Virus record (IMG/VR): IMGVR_UViG_3300028908_000020
Location: 1 to 37,908 of that record
Reading direction: 5' to 3' (one strand)
From: a virus
Length of the DNA: 37,908 nt
This document shows, in pieces, positions 32,062 through 37,908 of this stretch. The notes under the pieces were generated by a model, which saw only the letters and a program-made list of their open reading frames with translations, was not told the DNA's origin and searched no databases. Made by a program: the position numbers and the translations under genes. Within the stretch, counting starts at the first letter, position 1. Each line of letters opens with the position of its first letter.

Positions 32062-34175
32062 TGGGTATTTTCGATAGAGATTGGATTTGGTATGGGAGGC
32101 AGCGTATGTTGTCTCCCATACCGATCTATACGAAAGCATTATCTTTTTATTTATCAAAAGTAAAAAACAAACCAATAGAAGAGTGTGAAGAATACGTAAA
32201 GACCAATATCTTACCTAAGATGAGAAACCCAACGGTTACTTACTATGAAAGAGATCCATCCACGGGAGACAAAGAAATACGGAAGATAGATCTAGAAGGA
32301 TATATCTCTTCCATGAAAACAGAGAGATTATGTTCTGCTCCATCCTTTACCTGCTATACTCCCCATAGTGAGAAGAAAAGTCTATTAGTGGACTTTATCC
32401 AAACCCGTATGAAGCGTAGAGCAAAATACAAAAATATGGCTATACCTGCTAAAGCCAAAGGAGACATGGAGATGTTTACAAAATATAACCTACTACAACA
32501 AGTAATGAAACGCGACAATAATAGTGTGTCAGGTCTCTTAACTGTACGAGGAAGTGAGTTATACGACTACAGTGCACATTATACATTAACTTCTACTACG
32601 AGAAGTCTTACAGCAATAGGAAATGCCACTACAGAAAGAATGGTAGCTGGTAACCGGTATTACAGTACTCCAGACTCTGTAATTATAGATATCAGTATGT
32701 CTATACTATATAAGGAAAACCAAGCAATTGCTGATATGGTAAACCGACATAATCTTCATAAACCTACACCGGATGAAGTTATGTCTCTCGTATTGAAAAG
32801 TAGTAGAAAATATTGGAAAAATATGAAATATGAAAATAAGATCTATGATTATATCAAAGCACTTACACCTGAAGAACGTGCTATCTTTTCCTATGCTGGA
32901 GATCTATACCATTTTAGAAACTTCAACCCAACAGTTATGAAACAGATATTACAAGACCTATCCAGAAAGTATACTGGACTTAGCAGTAATGTAGAGGATA
33001 TCAAGAACACAGACCACAGTATAGTAAATCTTGTATCCCATATTCTGTTAGATGAGTTAAAAGGAAAAGGAACCAACTATGCTGGATATGATCCACAGTT
33101 ATTGGACTTATTTGCATCCACTTGTATAGGTGTAACAAATGCGTTTGAAAAATACAAGGATATTTTATACCCAATATGTTCCACTCCACATCTACCTATC
33201 AATTCTGCCTACCTACCAACAATGGTACGTGAAGCTACTCTACTTAGTGATACAGACTCTACCTGCGGAACATACCAGGAATGGGTAATGTTTTACAACG
33301 ATGGGAAGTTAGTATTTACACCAGAGAGTACTGCTATGGCAGCCGCAGTAATGACTATTACGACACAAACGATGTCGCATAATCACAAACTGTTTTCAGC
33401 AGGAATGGGTGTAGAAGAGGAGTTTAAAGAGACACTCGCTATGAAAAACGAGTTCACATGGAGTGTAATGACGCCTGCAAATGTATCGAAACACTATTAC
33501 GCATACACAGCAGTACAAGAGGGGAATGTATATAAAGAACAAGAGTTAGAACTCAAAGGCGTACATTTGATAGCCAGTAAGATACCGGATACTCTAACCA
33601 ATAGAGCACACGACATGATGATAGAGATTTGTAATAAAATCAATACAAACCAACCATTACAACTACGAGACTATTTAGAAAGAGTAAAAAATATAGAAGA
33701 AGAGATTATTCGTTACCTAAAGGCAGGACACCCTGACTTCTTAAACTTTGCTAAGATAAAAGATCCTGAAGAATATCTGAACAATCCAGCCTCTACACCA
33801 TACTTTGGACATATGTTTTGGGAAGAAGTCTTTGCTGAAGATTATCAACATGCAAACAAACCTCCTTATATTTGTGTAAAGTTCAATACAGTGCTGACGA
33901 ATATTACTGCTTTACGAGAATGGATAGATAGTATAGAAAATAAAAGAATACAAAATAAGCTATCATTTTTTGTAGAGAAATATAAAAAGAAACAGATACC
34001 TACCATATATTTGGATATCGATATTATAGTAAACCATGGCGTACCGAAAGAGATAGCCAGTGCAATAGATTACAGAAAAGTTACACTCGATATGTGTAAG
34101 GTATTCTACATCATACTGGAAACTCTTGGCTACTACAAACCCCCGAATATGTTGGTGTCTGATAGGTTAAACTAA
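32061..34175 (+). CDS. Family-B DNA polymerase-like protein, C-terminal (palm/thumb) half
   Basis: In the 704-residue product KSLLVDFIQTRMKRRAKYK (106-124) matches the linker before motif B; QQVMKRDNNSVSGLL (146-160) matches motif B, K...NSxYG; HYTLTSTTRSLTAIG (173-187) matches the A..iTs.GR segment; LLSDTDST (394-401) is motif C (D/SDTDS); SKHYYAYTAVQEG (476-488) with LELKG (496-500) matches the KKRY thumb motif. About 200 residues are inserted between the GR segment and motif C. No exonuclease domain and no DxxSLYPS motif A are found in it, so the polymerase may be split, with the rest elsewhere. It would act in phage genome replication. Confidence 0.6.
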   Translation: MGIFDRDWIWYGRQRMLSPIPIYTKALSFYLSKVKNKPIEECEEYVKTNILPKMRNPTVTYYERDPSTGDKEIRKIDLEGYISSMKTERLCSAPSFTCYTPHSEKKSLLVDFIQTRMKRRAKYKNMAIPAKAKGDMEMFTKYNLLQQVMKRDNNSVSGLLTVRGSELYDYSAHYTLTSTTRSLTAIGNATTERMVAGNRYYSTPDSVIIDISMSILYKENQAIADMVNRHNLHKPTPDEVMSLVLKSSRKYWKNMKYENKIYDYIKALTPEERAIFSYAGDLYHFRNFNPTVMKQILQDLSRKYTGLSSNVEDIKNTDHSIVNLVSHILLDELKGKGTNYAGYDPQLLDLFASTCIGVTNAFEKYKDILYPICSTPHLPINSAYLPTMVREATLLSDTDSTCGTYQEWVMFYNDGKLVFTPESTAMAAAVMTITTQTMSHNHKLFSAGMGVEEEFKETLAMKNEFTWSVMTPANVSKHYYAYTAVQEGNVYKEQELELKGVHLIASKIPDTLTNRAHDMMIEICNKINTNQPLQLRDYLERVKNIEEEIIRYLKAGHPDFLNFAKIKDPEEYLNNPASTPYFGHMFWEEVFAEDYQHANKPPYICVKFNTVLTNITALREWIDSIENKRIQNKLSFFVEKYKKKQIPTIYLDIDIIVNHGVPKEIASAIDYRKVTLDMCKVFYIILETLGYYKPPNMLVSDRLN

Positions 34176-34206
34176 ATCCCCTGATAATTTTGGGGGGAGG
34201 ATAGAA

Positions 34207-34323
34207 TTGTTACAGTTCTTACTTACTATCGTTCTGGCTGGTGTTGGTGTATTAACAATACTAGCCTTATCGATTATTGTTACAAAAGTAGTTACTTTAC
34301 CACGAGGTCAGAAACGTGATTGA
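34207..34323 (+). CDS. Tiny single-pass membrane protein, 38 residues
   Basis: TTG start with GGGAGG about five bases ahead. The product (MLQFLLTIVLAGVGVLTILA... then TLPRGQKRD) is one hydrophobic helix with a basic C-terminus. The last eight bases overlap the next start. With the next two genes it forms a compact cluster of overlapping small reading frames that looks like a membrane or lysis-related set; no holin or spanin identity can be proven. Confidence 0.6.
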   Translation: MLQFLLTIVLAGVGVLTILALSIIVTKVVTLPRGQKRD

Positions 34324-34471
34324 ACTCGTTGACTACATTATCGAAAAATATCAATATACCTCATCATCTTTGAACCGCTTGGAGCTTCTCTTGCTTGATA
34401 AACCTTCACACAAAGAATATCTCTATATTAGAAAGCACATAAAGCAATGCACAGCTTGTCTATATTCCTAG
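34316..34471 (+). CDS. Small soluble protein, 51 residues
   Basis: GTG start with GAGG eight bases ahead, overlapping the previous stop by eight bases. The product MIELVDYIIEKYQYTSSSLN... is helical, contains LELLLLDKP and ends HIKQCTACLYS with a CxxC pair near the C-terminus. Its last 25 bases overlap the next gene. No family recognised. Confidence 0.55.
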   Translation: MIELVDYIIEKYQYTSSSLNRLELLLLDKPSHKEYLYIRKHIKQCTACLYS

Positions 34472-34923
34472 TTCTTACAATATACATCGGTAGTCTTATC
34501 GTTATATTTATGGGTATTAGAGAATTAGAAAAAAGAATAGAAAAATTAAACCAGCAGGTAGATGAGCAGAAAAAGGTAATATCTCTTCTATTGAAACAAA
34601 AAAGGACGAGGCTTACAGTTTCTACTGATAGAAACTTTGTATATCCAAAATACCAACCAAAGGCAGTAGTCTTTACAGAAGTTAGTGATACAATAGCTGA
34701 TATGGTCAAAACAGTGGAAGCTATTGAAAGACATGCAAAGTTAGGAAGAATTACTTCAGAAGAAAAAATTGAAGAACTGAATAAAGTAATGGAAGAGTTG
34801 AAGCAAAGCAGAGACGCCATAAAGAAAAATAAACAACTTCGATACAGGACTCCATACCTGTATGAAATAGGCGAGCTCATAATAAGGATCGAAGATCTTT
34901 ACAACAAATTAAAATCTTCATAA
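34447..34923 (+). CDS. N-terminal membrane anchor plus coiled coil, 158 residues
   Basis: Residues 5-25 (SIFLVLTIYIGSLIVIFMG) form a transmembrane helix, followed by a heptad-like coiled coil (RELEKRIEKLNQQVDEQKKV) and a second helical part near 100-156. This layout fits an inner-membrane protein with a coiled-coil body, such as an i-spanin or a membrane scaffold, but no partner lipoprotein is visible in the window. There is no good Shine-Dalgarno, so coupling to the overlapping upstream frame is likely. A terminator follows. Confidence 0.7.
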   Translation: MHSLSIFLVLTIYIGSLIVIFMGIRELEKRIEKLNQQVDEQKKVISLLLKQKRTRLTVSTDRNFVYPKYQPKAVVFTEVSDTIADMVKTVEAIERHAKLGRITSEEKIEELNKVMEELKQSRDAIKKNKQLRYRTPYLYEIGELIIRIEDLYNKLKSS

Positions 34924-34932
34924 GAAACTAAC

Positions 34933-34979
34933 CCTACCCACTCCCTGACCATGGGAGTGGGTAGGTGGTGTTTTTTTTT
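34933..34979. terminator. Bidirectional terminator, GGGAGTGGG family
   Basis: CCTACCCACTCCC (34933-34945) and GGGAGTGGGTAGG (34953-34965) form a perfect 13-bp stem with loop TGACCAT. A nine-T run (34971-34979) follows on the + strand. It separates convergent genes. Confidence 0.88.
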
Positions 34980-35724
34980 ATCGACGTCGTAAAACACGTA
35001 AGGAATAGATCTCTGACCATTCTGATACTGCCTTCTCGCTATGATAGCGTATTCTTACATTGATGATACCTTCTAACGCTCTACCAAAACCAGAGCCGTT
35101 AAAATCAGCAATTGCCAAAAAGGTCTTAGTAGTAAGATATCTAGTATCTTTCCTGACGGTCCAATATGTATCTAATTCCATGTCGTAGTTATAAATCTCC
35201 CAGTCTGTAAAAACATGGGGTTCTGTTGGAGAACCAGTTCCGCTATAAGGACTAGCAACAATCGTTAAGTCTCCTAATGAATAATTTCGTTTATTTGGCT
35301 TAAGAGTATGAGACTTTACTTTTGGTGTATCGATAACCCAACCTACACTACTTCCATCATCTCTAAGATTACTTGGTGGAGTATAAGTAAAGAAACTCGC
35401 ATCAAAGCGGTCAGAAGTTACGTTATTTTTTAACTGATTCACTATAGAACTATCGGTAACTTTTACCACAACACTACTTGCGTCATAAACCGCAACGAGT
35501 TCTACGCCTGGTGTTTCCTGGATGAAACCAATAATCTCTGATGTTTTTACACCATTAGCTAGTGGCGAGATTACAGCAAATAAGTTACCGTTATAACTAG
35601 AAATATCTGGTATTTTAGAATAGCTGGTTTTTTCTATTAAACCGATAATGCGATTATCTAAATAAGTACGTTTGGTAAGGAAATTACCCCCATCGCTAGG
35701 ATCTAATAAACCAACAATATCCAT
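34978..35724 (-). CDS. FN3-type protein, paralogue of the upstream gene
   Basis: ATG 35724 overlaps the previous stop (TGATG); it begins MDIVGLLDPSDGG, as the upstream paralogue begins MDIVKLLFPGDGL. The 248-residue product has an alpha/beta head of about 110 residues (LFAVISPLANGVKTSEIIGF, VAVYDASSVVVKVTDSSIV) and one FN3-like module with FTDWEIYNYDMELDTYW and NVRIRYHSEKAVSEWSE. This is the module of the fibre operon 10 kb away. It is likely a virion or fibre-associated protein; the function of the head domain is unknown. Confidence 0.7.
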   Translation of the reverse strand: MDIVGLLDPSDGGNFLTKRTYLDNRIIGLIEKTSYSKIPDISSYNGNLFAVISPLANGVKTSEIIGFIQETPGVELVAVYDASSVVVKVTDSSIVNQLKNNVTSDRFDASFFTYTPPSNLRDDGSSVGWVIDTPKVKSHTLKPNKRNYSLGDLTIVASPYSGTGSPTEPHVFTDWEIYNYDMELDTYWTVRKDTRYLTTKTFLAIADFNGSGFGRALEGIINVRIRYHSEKAVSEWSEIYSLRVLRRR

Positions 35725-36374
35725 CAGGACACCTTCAAAACAAAGACATCGGACCAAGGAGAGACTACATCACCAGACCGATAACGGACACGAATATAAC
35801 GATTCTTTTTGATGGTTTTAAACCCATCCAATGGTAGCTCAGTCAAGAAGTTACTTTTACGTTTGGTGTTTTTTCTATCAAGCGTAGTAAGCTCTTCGTT
35901 CGTATAAACTTCCCAGTCTGTGAAATCGTGTTTTAATCCCTTAGAACCCTTGAAAATAGTAGCTACAAGGACGTTATCTTTTTTACGAATGAAACGAATT
36001 TTGGGTTTTTGAATTTCAGGTTTTGCCATGATTTTCTCCTGTTCTCTCGTGAAAAGTTCAATTTGAAACCCTGAATCTAAAAGGGTTTTGATTTGTTTAC
36101 AAAGTTTCCGATCGTTAATTTTACAAACAATAGCATCAGTGTCTAAAATACTGATAACATCTACAGTTTCTAAATCGGTAAGGAAGCTATAGACTTCATA
36201 GAAACGCAAGCCATTACCGGCTGGATATGCTACAGCGTATACAGGGCAAGGCACTGAGTCGGCAGGATTGTATCCATTTTCCAATAAAAAACTACGAGCT
36301 GTATTGATCAAGGTTTGATGACGAATAGTTAAATCCAAACCATCCCCAGGAAATAGAAGTTTTACAATATCCAT
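35724..36374 (-). CDS. FN3-type protein, tandem paralogue
   Basis: ATG 36374 is set by AGGA seven bases ahead and by alignment to the paralogue's MDIV start. The 216-residue product has a head domain with VYAVAYPAGNGLRFYEVYSF and VISILDTDAIVCKINDRKL aligning to the downstream copy, then a shorter FN3-like module (FTDWEVYTNEELTTLD, YIRVRYRSGDVVSPWSD). The two adjacent copies point to a gene duplication with later divergence, because identity is moderate. Confidence 0.7.
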   Translation of the reverse strand: MDIVKLLFPGDGLDLTIRHQTLINTARSFLLENGYNPADSVPCPVYAVAYPAGNGLRFYEVYSFLTDLETVDVISILDTDAIVCKINDRKLCKQIKTLLDSGFQIELFTREQEKIMAKPEIQKPKIRFIRKKDNVLVATIFKGSKGLKHDFTDWEVYTNEELTTLDRKNTKRKSNFLTELPLDGFKTIKKNRYIRVRYRSGDVVSPWSDVFVLKVS

Positions 36375-36425
36375 TAGCAATTCCTAATAAACGAAATCAT
36401 CTGAGCCAAGTCGGGGGTTATTGTT

Positions 36426-36551
36426 GTGTCGCTTTTCTTAGAAGTTTTATCAATCATTGGAATCACGTTTGTTGTGATTGTGGGTTATGTTTATTGGGTG
36501 GTAAACTATAAAACAGTTGAAACCGACGATGAAGAAAAAGAAGAGATTTGA
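36426..36551 (+). CDS. Tiny membrane protein, 41 residues
   Basis: GTG start with GGGGG about eight bases ahead. The product is one hydrophobic helix (LFLEVLSIIGITFVVIVGYV) followed by an acidic tail (TVETDDEEKEEI). It is divergent from the FN3-type pair and overlaps the next gene by 23 bases in another frame. Confidence 0.55.
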   Translation: MSLFLEVLSIIGITFVVIVGYVYWVVNYKTVETDDEEKEEI

Positions 36552-36675
36552 TAAAAAGAAAATCATCTATCTACTCGTTGGGTTTATTTACCTTCTGACG
36601 GTGTATTACATTTACACTTTGGATGAAAAATGTAAAGAATTGACTGTTGAGATTCAATCGGAATTTCATCGTTAA
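36529..36675 (+). CDS. Tiny membrane protein, 48 residues
   Basis: The product begins MKKKKRFDKKK, then one transmembrane helix (IIYLLVGFIYLLTVYYIY) and a short polar tail. The basic N-terminus predicts an N-in, C-out topology. It overlaps the preceding acidic-tail protein by 23 bases, so the two are probably made together; the opposite charges (acidic tail, basic head) could let them pair. A terminator follows at 36686. Confidence 0.6.
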   Translation: MKKKKRFDKKKIIYLLVGFIYLLTVYYIYTLDEKCKELTVEIQSEFHR

Positions 36676-36685
36676 AATCGATTTT

Positions 36686-36720
36686 CCAGTCGTGCCCAAT
36701 TGGGTGCGGCTGGGTATTTT
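36686..36720 (+). terminator. Rho-independent terminator
   Basis: CCAGTCGTGCCC (36686-36697) and GGGTGCGGCTGG (36702-36713) form a 12-bp stem with G-T wobbles and an AATT loop, then GTATTTTTA. It ends the two-gene membrane cluster and marks the start of the non-coding region. Confidence 0.8.
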
Positions 36721-36747
36721 TACCTAAATTTATCAAATCACTAAAAC

Positions 36748-37416
36748 CTCCTCAAATCGCTTCTAAGCCATTTTTTCTCCAACCCCTTCCTCAGATACTA
36801 CCAAATCCTTAAAAACGCCTTAGAGAGCCTCTGAGAGCCTCAGAGAGCTATTTCTGAAGATCATCCTTACCAAAAACTCATTTCGCCAAACAAAAATCCA
36901 TCACAAGACCATCTCGAAAAAATCTCAAGATTTTCATCAGAAAGTCAAAATCTCGGATATCGCCTCAGAGCTCCTCAGATGCGTTCTAAGCGATTTTTAT
37001 GCAAAACCCCCACTCAGATATGGGTCAAACCAAGAAAACGTCTCTGAGAGCCTCTGAGGAGCTCCTAGAGGCATTTCTGATTTCCCTCAAAAGCCAAAAC
37101 CTCAAAAACCAAACCAATTCCCATCGAAATCAAACCAAAACCAAACTGGATCGATTTCTGAAGATTTCAAAAACCACGGATAGCCCTAGAACGCTCTCAG
37201 ATCGTTTCTAAGGCGTTTTCTACCCCTCGGAGGTCTCACAGTACCACCCAGACCCTAAAAACCGCTCTGAGGGCCTCTGAGAGCGTCTGAGGACCATTTC
37301 CAATTTGGATCAAAACCAAAAACCTCTCTGTCAGGTCAAAAACCAGGTCTTTTTCCACAGGACCTTCATTCAGGCGCCTCAATATGTAGGGACCGGTTGG
37401 TTTGGATCTTCAGGTT
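36748..37416. repeat. Three degenerate tandem repeats of about 223 bp
   Basis: Units begin at 36748, 36971 and 37194, giving a period of 223 twice. Each opens with a variant of CTCCTCAGATCGTTCTAAG followed by a T-run. About 65 bases later each has an A-run plus ACG(C/T)CT-like box and a GAG(A/G)GCCTCTGAG core (36811-36855, 37035-37080, 37254-37303), then ATTTC. A stem is possible in each core although its sequence differs: CTCTGA/TCAGAG in unit 1, GCCTCT/AGAGGC in unit 2, CCTC/GAGG in unit 3. The unit tails are poorly conserved and the end of unit 3 is approximate. Confidence 0.7.
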
Positions 37417-37517
37417 GGTTTCGTCTCTCGGTTTGGATTGGATCGGGTTGTGGGATCGATGGCTTTCGGAAGGTCTTGGGAATCTGGAAGTCTGAGAGGC
37501 AATCGTCGGACACTCTA

Positions 37518-37573
37518 GTGTATACGTGCGCACGTACGCACGCGCACACACACGCGCCCGCGCACGCCCGCGC
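37518..37573. other. Alternating purine-pyrimidine (Z-DNA-prone) tract
   Basis: From 37518 to 37557 purine and pyrimidine alternate without a break for 40 bases, with GTGCGCACGTACGC and CGCGCACACACACGCG parts, then a C-interrupted CG-rich run to 37573. Such sequence readily adopts Z-DNA under negative supercoiling. It is far more GC-rich than the rest of the window. Confidence 0.8.
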
Positions 37574-37581
37574 AAAGAAGT

Positions 37582-37602
37582 ATATATTCCTACGGAATAT
37601 AT
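37582..37602. repeat. Inverted repeat
   Basis: ATATATTCC and GGAATATAT flank a TAC loop, directly after the Z-DNA-prone tract. Confidence 0.7.
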
Positions 37603-37622
37603 GGATTGTTTATTCAAATACC

Positions 37623-37651
37623 TAGATCTCTTCGATACTCTCAGAGATCTA
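37623..37651. repeat. Inverted repeat
   Basis: TAGATCTCT and AGAGATCTA flank an 11-base spacer. The arms contain the AGAG/CTCT vocabulary of the upstream repeats. Confidence 0.65.
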
Positions 37652-37676
37652 TCAGGGTTTACTTAGTCTGTAAGGA

Positions 37677-37698
37677 ATAATTATATAAATATAATTAT
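37677..37698. repeat. AT-only perfect inverted repeat
   Basis: ATAATTATAT and ATATAATTAT flank a central AA. All 22 bases are A or T, so the site melts easily. Confidence 0.75.
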
Positions 37699-37722
37699 AT
37701 CATAATAATAAAAAAAAAGAAA

Positions 37723-37766
37723 GGTATTTATATATAATAATATAAATATTATTATATATAAATACC
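37723..37766. repeat. Long near-AT-only perfect inverted repeat
   Basis: Two perfect 21-base arms (37723-37743 and 37746-37766) flank a central AA; the outer ends are GG and CC, the rest is A/T. This is a cruciform or unwinding candidate. There is no T-run after it, so it is not a typical terminator. Confidence 0.8.
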
Positions 37767-37795
37767 CAAAGAAAACAAAAAAAACCGAAATTAAA

Positions 37796-37871
37796 AGTTG
37801 AGATAAGTTGATATTCCAGATATAGATTACTTTTCCTGATGATTTAGAAATAGTTGAGATAAGTTGATATT
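37796..37871 (+). repeat. Pair of 20-bp direct repeats
   Basis: AGTTGAGATAAGTTGATATT occurs at 37796-37815 and 37852-37871, a 56-base period. Each copy ends in TTGATATT, the core of the ATTTCTTGATATTC motif before the genes at 4995 and 19783, so they may be tandem promoters for a gene beyond the window, or iteron-like protein sites. Confidence 0.65.
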
Positions 37872-37908
37872 GCAAGAATAGGAAAATTTGAGAGAGTTTT
37901 CTGAGATT

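Larger units (their letters stand above)
36723..37908. other. 1.2-kb non-coding region, candidate cis-acting control region
   Basis: No convincing gene. Open frames at 36999-37211 and 37305-37625 have biased, repetitive translations and no Shine-Dalgarno. Composition changes within the region: C/A-rich on the + strand to about 37370, G/T-rich at about 37380-37510, then an alternating purine-pyrimidine tract and AT-only inverted repeats. These parts are listed separately. An origin of replication, a structured RNA locus or a genome-end/packaging region are all possible. Confidence 0.6.

Noticed and set aside
34447-34923. i-spanin
   Set aside because: Topology fits, but no lipobox protein is embedded or adjacent, so the identity is not claimed.
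36999-37211. 70-residue frame in the non-coding region
   Set aside because: Lies inside the degenerate 223-bp repeats and is not kept in the other two units.
37351-37359. TTTTCCACA, a match to the DnaA-box consensus TTWTNCACA
   Set aside because: A single 9-mer of this degeneracy is expected about twice by chance in a window this size; not used as evidence for an origin.
36748-37416. CRISPR array
   Set aside because: Units are about 223 bp, degenerate, and lack identical short repeats with unique spacers.
37305-37625. 106-residue frame rich in Trp/Gly and an Ala-His-Thr run
   Set aside because: The His/Ala/Thr run is just the alternating purine-pyrimidine tract translated; no Shine-Dalgarno and no protein-like pattern.
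1-37908. tRNA or rRNA genes
   Set aside because: No cloverleaf with a GTTCRANNC arm or rRNA-like segment was noticed by eye; a tRNAscan run could still find one.

Overview
The window is a piece of a large tailed bacteriophage (jumbo myovirus) genome related to the phiKZ group. Four things support this: a divergent multisubunit RNA polymerase (a beta' N-terminal half and a one-piece beta chain), a T4/phiKZ-type prohead protease, a contractile tail sheath and tube pair, and a large terminase. Genes are packed with ATGA/TAATG overlaps on both strands, base composition is AT-rich, GTG and TTG starts are common, and no cellular housekeeping genes, rRNA or tRNA were seen. The host cannot be named from the sequence. 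From memory of phiKZ, the run M15-peptidase giant protein / beta' / beta / unknowns / prohead protease resembles the phiKZ gp181-gp175 neighbourhood, and TerL / sheath / tube resembles gp25-gp30; this synteny is recalled, not searched.

Layout: 1-410 a small insulated gene. 413-4936 (-) a giant structural protein with an M15 peptidase domain. 4995-13751 (+) one overlapping operon: RNAP beta' N-half, RNAP beta, three unknowns, prohead protease. 13889-16639 (+) accessory and small genes, including a macro-like/SLOG fusion. 16693-19662 (-) tail tube and sheath. 19783-20706 (+) an unknown. 20754-29102 (-) a seven-gene operon: exported trypsin-like protease, two unknowns, TerL, two small FN3-type proteins and a 1055-residue FN3/Kelch-like fibre. 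29189-34175 (+) an HNH-like protein, five unknowns and a family-B DNA polymerase C-terminal half. 34207-36675 two clusters of tiny membrane proteins around two tandem paralogous FN3-type genes. 36676-37908 a 1.2-kb non-coding region.

Transcription appears organised by recurring signals. Five near-identical GGGAGTGGG-type hairpins lie at gene ends (four between convergent genes, one behind a + strand gene). A TATATATAA element, often with AATTGATTT upstream, lies ahead of isolated transcription units. An ATTTCTTGAT(ATTC) element lies 15-27 bases ahead of three leftmost genes of operons. A 13-base leader, CCGGAGAAACAAC, abuts three ATG starts.

The least explained part is the right end: three degenerate tandem units of about 223 bp, each with a conserved hairpin, then a strand-composition switch, a 40-nt alternating purine-pyrimidine tract, four inverted repeats (two long, AT-only or nearly so) and two 20-bp direct repeats. 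This looks like a replication origin, a structured RNA locus or another cis-acting control region. The other main candidates for new biology are the macro-like/SLOG fusion and the secreted serine protease embedded in the packaging operon.
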